This document shows, one piece after another, positions 23,271-30,927 of a stretch of 40,851 nt of DNA. Each line of letters starts with the position of its first letter. Position 1 is the first letter of the stretch. A program made the position numbers and the translations under genes. Below the pieces are notes generated by a model. It was not told the origin of the DNA. It ran no database searches and saw only the letters and a list, made by a program, of their open reading frames with translations. This DNA comes from JBBRYW01 sp038237235 (lineage in GTDB: Bacteria; Actinomycetota; Thermoleophilia; Gaiellales; Gaiellaceae), in NCBI GenBank assembly GCA_038237235.1, contig JBBRYW010000010.1:1-40851 (forward strand), read 5' to 3'.

Positions 23271-23977
23271 GAGCCGATGGGCGCCAACCTGGTCAGCTCA
23301 GGCCATTTGAGATCGTCCCCGATTTTCTCGAGCAGGCCGACGGCTCGGCGCTGATCTCGTGCGGCAAGACCCGGGTGCTCTGCACCGCGTCGCTCGAGGA
23401 AGGTGTTCCGCGGTGGCTCAAGGGCAAGGGGCGCGGCTGGCTGACCGCGGAGTACTCCCTGCTCCCAGCCTCCACCGGCCGGCGCACGTCCCGCGAGGCG
23501 AGCGACGGTCGCCAGAAGGGGCGGACGGTAGAGATCCAACGCCTGATCGGCCGCTCGATCCGGGCGATCGCCGACTTCGCGGCTCTTGGCGAGCGAACAC
23601 TGTGGCTCGACTGCGACGTGCTCCAGGCCGACGGCGGGACGCGCGCCGCTGCCATCTCGGGGGTGTACGTCGCGGCCTGGCGGGCGCTCGATCGCCGCGG
23701 TCTCTCGCGCGCGCTCACCGACTCGGTTGCCGCGGTCTCGGCCGGGATCGTCGAGGGTGAGCCCCTGCTCGATCTCGACTACAGCGAGGACTCGGCCGCC
23801 GACGTCGACCTGAACGTCGTCGAGACCGGCGACGGCCGCCTGGTCGAGGTGCAGGCGACGGCCGAGCGCCACCCCTTCACGCGCGAGGAGCTCGATCACC
23901 TGCTCGACCTGGCTGCGGCGGGTATCGAGCAGATCGGGGAGGCGCAAGGGGCCGCGATCGGAAGTCCGATTGCCTGA
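23267..23977 (+). CDS. rph: Ribonuclease PH
   Basis: 236-residue phosphorolytic 3'-5' exoribonuclease maturing tRNA 3' ends. Family motifs: RADGRQPGQLRPFEI, VLCTASLEEGVPRWLKGKG, GWLTAEYSLLPASTGRR and LIGRSIRAI. Also present are LWLDCDVLQADGGTRAAAIS, LDLDYSEDSAADVDLNVV and the C-terminal FTREELDHLLDLA. All main active-site segments are intact. GTG start overlaps the murI stop; the TGA overlaps the TTG start of mgtC. Confidence 0.95.
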   Translation: MRADGRQPGQLRPFEIVPDFLEQADGSALISCGKTRVLCTASLEEGVPRWLKGKGRGWLTAEYSLLPASTGRRTSREASDGRQKGRTVEIQRLIGRSIRAIADFAALGERTLWLDCDVLQADGGTRAAAISGVYVAAWRALDRRGLSRALTDSVAAVSAGIVEGEPLLDLDYSEDSAADVDLNVVETGDGRLVEVQATAERHPFTREELDHLLDLAAAGIEQIGEAQGAAIGSPIA

Positions 23978-24656
23978 TCTTTCGACCGGCGAGCTCGTGC
24001 TTCGGCTGCTGCTCGCCGCGGCGCTCGGCGGCGCGATCGGCATGGAGCGGGAGCTACGCGAGCGAGGGGCCGGCTTGCGCACGCACCTCCTCGTCGCTGT
24101 CGGGTCGGCGCTCTTCACGCTCGTCTCCGCCTACGCCTGGCGCGACTTCCACTTCTCGAACGCGAGCGGCGTCGCCTTCGACCCCACCCGCATCGCCGCC
24201 CAGATCGTGACCGGCGTCGGCTTCCTCGGCGCGGGAGCGATCATCCGTCAGGGCCGCGCCGTTCGCGGACTGACGACGGCGGCGACGCTGTGGGCCGTCG
24301 CGGCGATCGGCATGGCCACAGGCGCCGGGTACTACAGCGCGGCGGTGGCCACGACCGTGCTTGTTCTCGTCAGCCTCTGGCCCCTGAGAATCCTTGTCTG
24401 GCGCCTGTCGCGGCATGTTCGGCCCGAGGAGGAGCGGCTCGTCCTCGACCTGCGGTCGGGCAGCAACCTGGCTCGCGTCGTCGACACCGTCGAGGGCGCC
24501 GACGGAACGGTCAGCTCGCTCCAGATGAGCAACGAGAGCGAAGGCGGCGGCAGAAGCGTCGAGCTCCACGTGCGCTTCCCGCACGCAGAGCGAGCAGGCG
24601 TCGTGGAGCAGCTGTCGCAGCTGGACGAAGTCGCGGGGGTCCGATGGAACGGGTAG
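23970..24656 (+). CDS. MgtC/SapB-family membrane protein
   Basis: 228 residues. The N-terminal 145 residues hold about five hydrophobic helices with the family signatures GGAIGMERELRERGAGLRTH and IVTGVGFLGAGAIIRQG, followed by VRGLTTAATLWAVAAIGMAT. The C-terminal 70 residues form a soluble ACT-like domain. In pathogens MgtC affects the F-ATPase and magnesium/acid adaptation; here the role is unknown. TTG 23970 overlaps rph, and the 3' end overlaps rdgB by 13 bp. Its insertion between rph and rdgB is less usual. Confidence 0.88.
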   Translation: MPDLSTGELVLRLLLAAALGGAIGMERELRERGAGLRTHLLVAVGSALFTLVSAYAWRDFHFSNASGVAFDPTRIAAQIVTGVGFLGAGAIIRQGRAVRGLTTAATLWAVAAIGMATGAGYYSAAVATTVLVLVSLWPLRILVWRLSRHVRPEEERLVLDLRSGSNLARVVDTVEGADGTVSSLQMSNESEGGGRSVELHVRFPHAERAGVVEQLSQLDEVAGVRWNG

Positions 24657-25225
24657 CCGCCAGGCTCGCCTCGACGAACGGGCATAAGCTCGCGGAGCTC
24701 TCACGGTCGCTGCCGGGGTGGGACCTCGAGCTGCTCGATGCGGACGCGTTCCCCCCTGAGCAGGGCGATACGTACTACGAGAACGCGCGCGGCAAGGCCT
24801 GCTACGGCCGGTCGACGGGCGGGCACCATGTCTGGGTACTGGGCGAGGACTCGGGAATCGAGGTCGAAGTTCTCGACGGCCGCCCCGGTCTCGCCTCCAA
24901 CCGCTGGGCAGCGGAAGGCGAGGATCACGTCGAGAAGCTGCTTGGTGAGCTCCGCGGCGTCGCAGACGCGGCTCGGCGCGCGCGCTACGTCTGCGAGCTC
25001 GTCTGCCTCTCGCCCGTGCGCCGAGAATTTCGGGGAACGGGTGTCCTCGAGGGCCGGATCGCACAGCAGTCTCGCGGCTCCGAGGGTTTCGGCTACGACC
25101 CGATCTTCGTTCCGGAAGGCGAGACCCGCACGGTTGCCCAGCTCGGAAACGAGTGGAAGGTCCGGAACTCGCACCGGGCCTGCGCGGCCCGCGTGCTGCT
25201 CGAGGAGATCGGCCGAGCTGTCTAG
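24644..25225 (+). CDS. rdgB: RdgB/HAM1-type non-canonical purine NTP pyrophosphatase
   Basis: 193-residue Maf/HAM1-fold enzyme hydrolysing dITP/XTP to monophosphates to keep deaminated purines out of DNA. Motifs: ARLASTNGHKLAELS (phosphate-binding start), TYYENARGKACYG, VLGEDSGIEVEVLDGRPG (Mg-binding Asp) and SEGFGYDPIFVPEGE. ATG 24644 lies inside the mgtC 3' end (13-bp overlap). The substrate-loop ASNRWA replaces the more usual SARYAG. Last gene of the murI operon; faces yihY. Confidence 0.9.
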   Translation: MERVAARLASTNGHKLAELSRSLPGWDLELLDADAFPPEQGDTYYENARGKACYGRSTGGHHVWVLGEDSGIEVEVLDGRPGLASNRWAAEGEDHVEKLLGELRGVADAARRARYVCELVCLSPVRREFRGTGVLEGRIAQQSRGSEGFGYDPIFVPEGETRTVAQLGNEWKVRNSHRACAARVLLEEIGRAV

Positions 25226-25232
25226 GCGCGTA

Positions 25233-25254
25233 GGCCCGGCGGATGCGGCGGGCC
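25233..25254. terminator. Hairpin between convergent rdgB and yihY genes
   Basis: GGCCCG and CGGGCC arms around a 10-nt loop; a second perfect 14-bp palindrome GGACGCCGGCGTCC lies at 25268-25281. No T-tract in either direction. Position between converging genes suggests transcription ending, but the structure is not a canonical intrinsic terminator. Confidence 0.35.
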
Positions 25255-25299
25255 GGGGGTCGTGGCCGGACGCCGGCGTCCACCGTCTTCTGGCAGCTG

Positions 25300-26139
25300 T
25301 TAGGCGAGACCGGGAATCTCGTCCGCCTCGGCCTCGCGCCGGCTGCGGCCCTGCCGCCAGTTGAGCTCTGCGCCGAAGACGATCACGTTCGACATCACGT
25401 AGAGCCAGATGAGGAGGAGCGCCGGCGCGCCGAGGGCTCGTGCGGCGAGTACGTGCCCGGAGAGGCGCAGGTACACCGGCAGCACCTGGAAGCTCGCCTC
25501 GAGAACGACCGAGGCCATCACGGAGCCGGGAAGCACTTCTCGAAAGCTCAGGTTCTCGTTCGTCAACAGGTAGTACACCGAGACGAGGAACACGAAGATC
25601 CCGATGGTCGAGACCGCGACCGAGAGCCCGTACGCGACGTAGCCGTTCGCGAAGAAGCCAGGAGCGAAGCGCTTCAGGAGGTCGTAACCGACCGAGCCGA
25701 TCAGGAGGGCGGCGAGGAGCGCGACGAGCGAGCCGGCCGCGACCACGATGGCGAGCACCTTGCCGCGAACGAAGGAGCGGTTTGGCTTCCCGTAGACGAT
25801 GTTGAAGGCGGACTCCAGGACGCTGAAGAGCGAGAGCGAGCTCCACAGGAGGAAGACTGCGCCGATGATCCCGAGCGTGGCGGCGTTTCGCTGAATGCTG
25901 CGCACGAGGTTCACGATGTCGAGGATCGAGCTGCCTGGGAAGGCCTTCTTGAGCTCGCGCACGAGAAAGGTCGACTCGTCCGGCCTTCCGGCCAGGCCGA
26001 GGAGCGAAAGGGCGAGGAAGACGAGCGGCACGAGCGAGAGCAGCGCGAAGTAGGCGATCATCGCCGCGAGATGCGTGCCTCGGTCTGCGAAGAACTTGCC
26101 GAACGCGTCACGGAGAGGCCGGAGGGAAGCTCTCGCCAC
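25300..26139 (-). CDS. YihY/BrkB-family membrane protein
   Basis: 279 residues with six hydrophobic segments and the YihY/UPF0761 layout. Features: HLAAMIAYFALLSLVPLVFL (residues 24-45), LGIIGAVFLLWSSLSLFSVL, the AFNIVYGKPNRSFVRGK loop and PGSVMASVVLEASFQVLPVY. The C-terminal YVMSNVIVFGAELNW then leads into a charged tail. Once thought to be RNase BN; the actual role is unresolved, with envelope or transport functions proposed. GTG start at 26137-26139 with CATACT 6 nt upstream, again leaderless-like. Confidence 0.88.
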   Translation of the reverse strand: MARASLRPLRDAFGKFFADRGTHLAAMIAYFALLSLVPLVFLALSLLGLAGRPDESTFLVRELKKAFPGSSILDIVNLVRSIQRNAATLGIIGAVFLLWSSLSLFSVLESAFNIVYGKPNRSFVRGKVLAIVVAAGSLVALLAALLIGSVGYDLLKRFAPGFFANGYVAYGLSVAVSTIGIFVFLVSVYYLLTNENLSFREVLPGSVMASVVLEASFQVLPVYLRLSGHVLAARALGAPALLLIWLYVMSNVIVFGAELNWRQGRSRREAEADEIPGLA

Positions 26140-26199
26140 CCGCTGAGTATGGCGTTCTGATCAGCCGCCGGCTGCCGGCTCGACGGCGGGAGGGAGTGT

Positions 26200-26205
26200 T
26201 AGCGT
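26200..26205 (+). promoter_or_regulatory. -10-like TAGCGT for leaderless roadblock gene
   Basis: TAGCGT ends 8 nt before ATG 26214; no Shine-Dalgarno within the interval. Confidence 0.35.
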
Positions 26206-26213
26206 AGGCGACC

Positions 26214-26570
26214 ATGGAGCCGAAGCAGGCGCTCGCGGACCTCAAGGACATCTCTACCGAGGTCGAGGCCGCGGCGCTTCTGGACGAGGAAGGTGCGGTC
26301 GTCTCCTCGACCCTCGACGCGGAGCGGTCGCGCGAGATCGCGCGCTTGGCGCGCGAGCTGCTGGCATCGGCGGACGGCGTTCGGCGGCGGCGTGTTCCCG
26401 TCTCCCAGGTGGAGGTGGCAATGCGCGCGGGCAGCGTCTTCGTCGTGCGCGCGGGCAGGACGATCGTGGCGACGACCGGGCCCGAGCCGACCAGCGGCCT
26501 GATCCTCTACGACCTGAAGGCCTGCTTATCGGCTCTTGCTCCCCCCCTTGAGGACGCCGGTGCGGCGTAG
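26214..26570 (+). CDS. Roadblock/LC7-domain protein (MglB-like)
   Basis: 118 residues with the roadblock/LC7 pattern: helix (ALADLKDISTEVEAAALLDE), strand-turn (GAVVSSTLD), long helix (EIARLARELLASADGVRR) and alternating strands (VEVAMRAGSVFVVRAGRTIV, then TSGLILYDLKACLSAL). Such proteins regulate small GTPases (MglB for MglA) or act as scaffolds. No Ras-like GTPase is encoded in this window. Its stop overlaps the next small gene, and pyrE follows, so it heads a three-gene unit. Confidence 0.65.
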   Translation: MEPKQALADLKDISTEVEAAALLDEEGAVVSSTLDAERSREIARLARELLASADGVRRRRVPVSQVEVAMRAGSVFVVRAGRTIVATTGPEPTSGLILYDLKACLSALAPPLEDAGAA

Positions 26571-26760
26571 CGCTGTCCTGTGTCTTGGCGCTGGCGGGAT
26601 CGTGGCCGTCGTCGCCGCGGTCCGGCGGCTGCGCGGCGCCAAGGAGCGCGTCGACCTGCTGTACGAGGACGGCTCGATGGTTTCGCTGCCCGACACCTAC
26701 GTCGATGCCCAGCGGCTGCTGCCGTTCGGACGCGATATCCTCCACGTCGCGCGTGACTGA
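26560..26760 (+). CDS. Small single-helix membrane protein
   Basis: 66 residues: an N-terminal membrane helix (AVLCLGAGGIVAVVAAVRRL) followed by a short cytoplasmic-type tail (DLLYEDGSMVSLPDTYVDAQ). Not a family I recognise. The GTG at 26560-26562 is chosen because GAGG lies 7 nt upstream; in-frame TTG codons at 26536 and 26548 would lengthen it inside the roadblock gene. It overlaps the upstream gene by 11 bp and pyrE by 8 bp, so it is likely translated with them. Confidence 0.55.
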   Translation: MRRSAVLCLGAGGIVAVVAAVRRLRGAKERVDLLYEDGSMVSLPDTYVDAQRLLPFGRDILHVARD

Positions 26761-27331
26761 CGCCGAGCTCGCCGCGGCTCTCTGCGAGCATGCGTACCTC
26801 GAAGGCGACTTCGTCCTGCGTTCTGGCCGCCGGTCGCGCTATTACCTCGACAAGTACCGCTTCGAGACAGAGCCTGAGCTGCTGCGTGCTCTCGGTGGAC
26901 GGATCGCCGACGCGGTGCGGGAGCTGGAGCCAGACGCTCGGCGCCTGGCTGGCCCCGAGCTCGGCGCGGTTGCACTCGCCGCGGCCGCGTCGCTTGCGTC
27001 CGGACTGCCGTTCCTGATCGTCCGCAAGCAGACGAAGGGATACGGGACGGGAAACCGTCTGGAGGGCGCCTGGGAGCCCGGGGAGCGGGTCTGTCTCGTC
27101 GAGGACGTCGTCACGTCGGGCGGCGCTGCCGCGGAGGCCGTAGGGGCGCTGAGGGACGCGGGCCTCGAGTGCAGGACGGCTGTTTGTGTGATCGACCGGG
27201 AGGAGGGAGGCGGGGACGCTCTCGCCCGGCAAGCCATCCGTTTGCGGCCCCTTTTCCTTGCCCGTGAGCTGTCGAAACCCACAAAAGCGCCGCAAACCCG
27301 CATGGTTGAGCCGAAAGCGTCACCCTGCTAG
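26753..27331 (+). CDS. pyrE: Orotate phosphoribosyltransferase
   Basis: 192-residue type I phosphoribosyltransferase making orotidine 5'-phosphate. Motifs: AYLEGDFVLRSGRRSRYYLD, LAGPELGAVALAAAAS, FLIVRKQTKGYGTGNRLEG and the PRPP-binding VCLVEDVVTSGGAAAEAV. GTG 26753 overlaps the stop region of the preceding small membrane-protein gene. The 3' end contains the promoter of the downstream HU gene. pyrF, the next pathway enzyme, lies 458 bp downstream beyond the HU gene. C-terminal 15 residues are low complexity. Confidence 0.92.
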   Translation: MTDAELAAALCEHAYLEGDFVLRSGRRSRYYLDKYRFETEPELLRALGGRIADAVRELEPDARRLAGPELGAVALAAAASLASGLPFLIVRKQTKGYGTGNRLEGAWEPGERVCLVEDVVTSGGAAAEAVGALRDAGLECRTAVCVIDREEGGGDALARQAIRLRPLFLARELSKPTKAPQTRMVEPKASPC

Positions 27332-27334
27332 GGT
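27306..27334 (+). promoter_or_regulatory. Promoter of the HU gene
   Basis: TTGAGC (27306-27311), 17-nt spacer, then extended -10 TGC-TAGGGT (27329-27334). The best-formed promoter in the window. It overlaps the pyrE stop codon (27329-27331). Predicted start about 27341, leaving a leader of about 38 nt with a GGGAGGAG ribosome-binding site. Confidence 0.6.
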
Positions 27335-27378
27335 CCGCCAATCGTGGGTTTTGATTACCGCAAAGGGAGGAGAGGCTT

Positions 27379-27657
27379 GTGACGAAGCAGGATTTCGTCG
27401 ATCGCGTGTCACAGAAGAGCGGGCTGTCGAAGCGGGACGCGGGCAAGGCTGTCGATGCCGTGCTCGAGTCGATCACCGACGCCTTGAAGTCCGGTGACGC
27501 CGTCACCTTCACGGGCTTCGGCAAGTTCTCGACCGCGCATCGCGCCGAGCGCCAGGGCGTCAATCCGAGAAATCCGGGTCAGAAGGTGACGATCCCGGCC
27601 GCGACCGTGCCGCGGTTCTCGCCGGGCAGCACGCTGAAGAGCGCCGTTCGCGGCTAG
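27379..27657 (+). CDS. HU-family nucleoid protein
   Basis: 92-residue histone-like DNA-binding protein with the complete HU fold: TKQDFVDRVSQKSGLSKRDA (helices 1-2), GDAVTFTGFGKFSTAHRAER (saddle strands) and the arm GVNPRNPGQKVTIPAATVPR with the DNA-kinking Pro at its tip, ending FSPGSTLKSAV. It lacks the long Lys/Ala-rich C-terminal tail of mycobacterial HupB. GTG start with strong GGGAGGAG, unlike leaderless neighbours; own promoter upstream, hairpin downstream, so probably a highly expressed monocistron. Confidence 0.92.
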   Translation: MTKQDFVDRVSQKSGLSKRDAGKAVDAVLESITDALKSGDAVTFTGFGKFSTAHRAERQGVNPRNPGQKVTIPAATVPRFSPGSTLKSAVRG

Positions 27658-27714
27658 TCCGCGGTGCGGGCCGAATTGGCGACGGCCCTCGCCCACCCGG
27701 CCTCCAGAGCCAAC

Positions 27715-27742
27715 GGAGGGGCTGCGAGGCCGCAGCCCCTCC
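27715..27742 (+). terminator. Strong GC hairpin downstream of the HU gene
   Basis: Perfect 12-bp stem (GGAGGGGCTGCG / CGCAGCCCCTCC) with a 4-nt loop AGGC. No T-run follows, as is common for GC-rich actinobacterial terminators. Confidence 0.6.
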
Positions 27743-27775
27743 GCCCGAAACGGGACGGGCGACCGTCCACGCCGT

Positions 27776-27781
27776 TAGCCT
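27776..27781 (+). promoter_or_regulatory. -10-like TAGCCT for leaderless pyrF
   Basis: TAGCCT ends 7 nt before ATG 27789. No ribosome-binding site; lies downstream of the HU-gene hairpin so pyrF needs its own promoter. Confidence 0.4.
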
Positions 27782-27788
27782 AGGGCTG

Positions 27789-28709
27789 ATGGAAGCGCGA
27801 GGCGCAGTCGCGACGGCGCTCTTCGCCGACCGGCTCGCCGAAGCCGTGGAGCGGAAGCGAACCCAGCTCGTCGTCGGCCTCGATCCAAGGCTCGAGCTGC
27901 TACCCGTGGAGCTGCGCGGCGAGACGAGCTACGGGCGGGCCGAAGCGGCGGCGGCGCTGGGGCGCTTCTGCAGGGGGATCATCGATGCGACCGCTCCGTA
28001 CGTCGTGGCCGTCAAGCCCCAGATCGCCTTTTTCGAGGCGCTCGGCCCCGACGGCTTCAGGGCATTCGAGGACGTGTGTGCGTACGCGCGCTCGGCCGAC
28101 TTGCTGGTGATAGTCGATGCGAAGCGCGGCGACATCGGCTCGACCGCGCGGGCGTACGCGGCCGCCTACCTCGAACGCCACGAGGGCGTCCGCGACGAGC
28201 CGCTTGCCGATGCGCTGACCGTGAACGCGTATCTAGGTGGCGAATCGCTCAAGCCGCTGCTTCTCGCTTGCCGACGCGAGGGTTCCGGACTCTTCTGTCT
28301 CGTCAAGACCTCGAATGCCGGAGGCGACGTCCAGGACCTGATCGTCGCAGACGGACGCCCGCTCTGGCAGCACGTCGCGATGCTCGTGGCCGAGTGGGGT
28401 GAGGATCTCGTGGGCGAGCGCGGGCTCTCGAGTGTCGGCGCCGTCGTCGGTGCCACGCATCCCCGAGCTGTCGGCGAGGCGCGCCGTCTGCTGCCGAAGG
28501 CCGTGCTCTTACTTCCTGGCGTGGGCGCGCAGGGTGCCACGCCGGCGGATGTCGCTCGCGCCTTCACGAGCGGCCCGGCGAGTGCTCTCGTCAACGCCGC
28601 ACGCTCGGTCATCTATGCGTATCGCACGCTCGGCGGAGACTGGAGGACTGCCGCCGGCGAACAGGCCGCGCGCTTGAGGCGCGAGGTCTGGACCGTCTCC
28701 GGCTGGTGA
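27789..28709 (+). CDS. pyrF: Orotidine 5'-phosphate decarboxylase (type 2)
   Basis: 306-residue enzyme giving UMP. Its length and motifs mark the long type 2 form found in Actinobacteria: TQLVVGLDPRLELLP, VAVKPQIAFFEALGPDGF, catalytic VIVDAKRGDIGSTARAYA and DALTVNAYLGGESLKPLL. LFCLVKTSNAGG and VGATHPRAVGEAR follow, then LLLPGVGAQGAT. Its TGA overlaps the GTG of the D-Ala-D-Ala carboxypeptidase gene. Confidence 0.94.
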   Translation: MEARGAVATALFADRLAEAVERKRTQLVVGLDPRLELLPVELRGETSYGRAEAAAALGRFCRGIIDATAPYVVAVKPQIAFFEALGPDGFRAFEDVCAYARSADLLVIVDAKRGDIGSTARAYAAAYLERHEGVRDEPLADALTVNAYLGGESLKPLLLACRREGSGLFCLVKTSNAGGDVQDLIVADGRPLWQHVAMLVAEWGEDLVGERGLSSVGAVVGATHPRAVGEARRLLPKAVLLLPGVGAQGATPADVARAFTSGPASALVNAARSVIYAYRTLGGDWRTAAGEQAARLRREVWTVSGW

Positions 28710-29863
28710 TCCGGGGGACAGACCCGCCGAGGGGGGAGAGTCGAGCACTGAGGCGCCTGTCACTGCTGGCGGCGCTGTTGGCGGCGCTCGTGGGGGCGCG
28801 CGCGACGCCGCCGCACGCGCGGGCGCGCGCGGTCGAGGTCGTCGACGGCGCGACCGGCCGTGTGCTGTACGCAGAGCACCCGCACGCCCGTCTGCCCATT
28901 GCGAGCATCACGAAGCTGATGACGGTGCTCGTGACGCTCGAGCGGGTCCGGCTCGACGACGTCGTGACCGTCTCGCCCGGTGCCGTCGGCATCGAGGGAT
29001 CGACGGTCGGCCTCTCGCCGGGCGAGCGGCTGACCGTCCGTGACCTCGTGAAGGCGGCGCTGATCCAGAGCGCGAATGACGCCGCGAACGCGCTCGCACT
29101 GTACGTCGGACACGGTGATCGGGAGGCCTTCGTTCGCCTGATGAACAGCCGCGCGAGGGCTCTCGGGCTCGCCGACACCCACTTCGCCCGCCCGGACGGG
29201 CTCGACGTACCGGGCCACGTCTCGAGCGCGGACGACGTAACAGCGCTCGCGCGCCTCGTGATGCGACGGCCGGCCGTGAGAACGATCGTCCGGCAGCAGA
29301 CTGCAACGATCGCGGGCGGCCGTGCGCTCCGTAGCTGGAACGACCTCCTTTCGACCTTTCCCGCCGTGATCGGCGTCAAGACCGGCCATACGTCGATCGC
29401 CGGCTGGTCGGAGGTTGCGGCAGCGCGCCGTGCCGGCGGGACCATCTACGCGACATTGATCGGGAGCCCGTCCCGGGACGAGCGGAACGTGGACCTGGAG
29501 GCGCTACTGCGCTGGGGCATCGCGCGCTATCGTCCGGCGTTGCTCGTGGATGGACGCGTCACCTACGCGCGGGTCGAGACGCAGTACGGCCGCAGGGCCG
29601 TCCGCCTCGTGCCGAGTCGACCCCTCGTCCGGGTGGTGCAGCTCGGTCGGCCGCTGACCGAGCGCGTGGTCGCTCCGACTCGCGTCTCGCTTCCGGTGGG
29701 GCGGCGAGAGAGGCTCGGCGTGATACGCATCTACGACGGGCGCCGCCTGCTCGGCTCGAGGCCGCTCGTGGCAGCGCGCTCGATCGCGAGACCCGGAGTT
29801 GCCGGCCGCCTGTCGTGGTACGCGGGTCGTACGGGGCACCATGTCTGGGGCTGGGTCTCATGA
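28706..29863 (+). CDS. D-alanyl-D-alanine carboxypeptidase (DacA/PBP5-like)
   Basis: 385 residues. After a short basic N-terminus comes a signal/anchor helix (LSLLAALLAALVGARA, about 18-33). The penicillin-binding catalytic domain has all three motifs: SITK (PIASITKLMTVLVTL), SAN (IQSANDAANALALYVG) and KTG (VIGVKTGHTSIAGWSEVA). The C-terminal 100 residues are a beta-rich domain like that of PBP5 types. It trims peptidoglycan pentapeptides. GTG start overlaps pyrF. Its stop is 10 nt before the kinase start. Confidence 0.88.
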   Translation: MIRGTDPPRGESRALRRLSLLAALLAALVGARATPPHARARAVEVVDGATGRVLYAEHPHARLPIASITKLMTVLVTLERVRLDDVVTVSPGAVGIEGSTVGLSPGERLTVRDLVKAALIQSANDAANALALYVGHGDREAFVRLMNSRARALGLADTHFARPDGLDVPGHVSSADDVTALARLVMRRPAVRTIVRQQTATIAGGRALRSWNDLLSTFPAVIGVKTGHTSIAGWSEVAAARRAGGTIYATLIGSPSRDERNVDLEALLRWGIARYRPALLVDGRVTYARVETQYGRRAVRLVPSRPLVRVVQLGRPLTERVVAPTRVSLPVGRRERLGVIRIYDGRRLLGSRPLVAARSIARPGVAGRLSWYAGRTGHHVWGWVS

Positions 29864-29873
29864 GGAAGACGTC

Positions 29874-30827
29874 GTGATCGTCACCGTCACGCTGAACGCG
29901 GCCGTCGACCGGACGCTGACCGTGCCGAACTTCAAGCCCGGGCAGCGTCACCGCTCGAGCGAGAGCCTCACCCTCGCCGGTGGAAAAGGGATCAACATCG
30001 CTCGGGCGCTCAAGCGACTGGACGTGCCCGTGGTCGCGACCGGGCTCGCCGGCGGGCGCACCGGCACGCGCATCGTGGAGGAATTGACGAGCGAGGCGAT
30101 TCTCAACGACTTCGTGCGAATCGAGGGAGAGTCGCGTACGTCCACGGCGGTCGTGGACGACATGGCGGGCACGTACACCGAGATCAACGAGTGGGGCCCG
30201 TATGTGCAGGCGGCAGAGCTCGAGTTGCTACGGGAGAAGCTGCACTACCTCGCGCGCGGCGCGAACGCCGTCGTCTTCGCCGGGACGCTGCCCCGCGGTG
30301 TCGGGGCCGGTTTCTACGCCGACGCGATCCGCGATCTCAATCGGCTCGGCGTTCAGACCGTGCTGGATGCCGACGGCGAGCCGCTGCACCTGGGCGTCGA
30401 GGCCGAGCCGTTCCTCGTCTCGCCGAACCAGCGCGAAGCGGAGGGTCTCGCGGGCCAGGAGTTCGAGAACGAGCAAGACTTCGTGGCTGCCCTCGACACG
30501 GTTGGTGAGCTCGGGCCGAAGAACGTGCTCATCACCGCGGCATCCGGCTGCTTCGGGTTGTTTCGCGAAGATCGGGTGATTCGGCGGCTGCACGCCCGCG
30601 CTCCCTTCGTCGAGCCGGTATCGCCGGTTGGGTCCGGAGATGTCTTGCTGGCGGGATTTCTTGCCGCCCGCTTCGCGGGGCGGGCCGTCGATGATGCGCT
30701 TCGCAGCGCCGTCGCGACGGGCGCTGCCGCCACGCTGGAGGTGGGCGCCGGGCGCTTCCCGCAGCGCGAGGTCGACCGCCTGGCAGCGCTCGTCGAGCTC
30801 GTCGAGCTCGACCGCGTCGCCGCGTAG
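29874..30827 (+). CDS. PfkB-family sugar kinase, 1-phosphofructokinase type
   Basis: 317-residue ribokinase-fold kinase. N-terminus VTVTLNAAVDRTLTVPNF and the early LAGGKGINIARALKRL are typical of 1-phosphofructokinase/tagatose-6-phosphate kinase members. The C-terminal ATP/catalytic motif is PVGSGDVLLAGFLAARFAG with the catalytic Asp; ALITAA is here VLITAASGCFGLF. No PTS fructose genes accompany it, so the substrate could be fructose 1-phosphate, fructose 6-phosphate or tagatose 6-phosphate. GTG 29874 follows GAGGA by 7 nt; a longer reading from 29799 overlaps the carboxypeptidase and is rejected. Confidence 0.85.
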   Translation: MIVTVTLNAAVDRTLTVPNFKPGQRHRSSESLTLAGGKGINIARALKRLDVPVVATGLAGGRTGTRIVEELTSEAILNDFVRIEGESRTSTAVVDDMAGTYTEINEWGPYVQAAELELLREKLHYLARGANAVVFAGTLPRGVGAGFYADAIRDLNRLGVQTVLDADGEPLHLGVEAEPFLVSPNQREAEGLAGQEFENEQDFVAALDTVGELGPKNVLITAASGCFGLFREDRVIRRLHARAPFVEPVSPVGSGDVLLAGFLAARFAGRAVDDALRSAVATGAAATLEVGAGRFPQREVDRLAALVELVELDRVAA

Positions 30828-30890
30828 CCGGCCGCCGCCGGCGATTCCGGTCGGACCCACGCCGGAGTCTGTGCTGTCGAACCCCGTTGG

Positions 30891-30896
30891 TAGGAT
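30891..30896 (+). promoter_or_regulatory. -10-like TAGGAT for guaB
   Basis: TAGGAT with a weak upstream -35 (TCTGTG, 17 nt spacing). Predicted leader of about 25 nt includes AGAGGAG before the GTG at 30928. Confidence 0.4.
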
Positions 30897-30927
30897 CGTC
30901 GGAGGTTGAGAGGAGCGGTCTAAAGCA

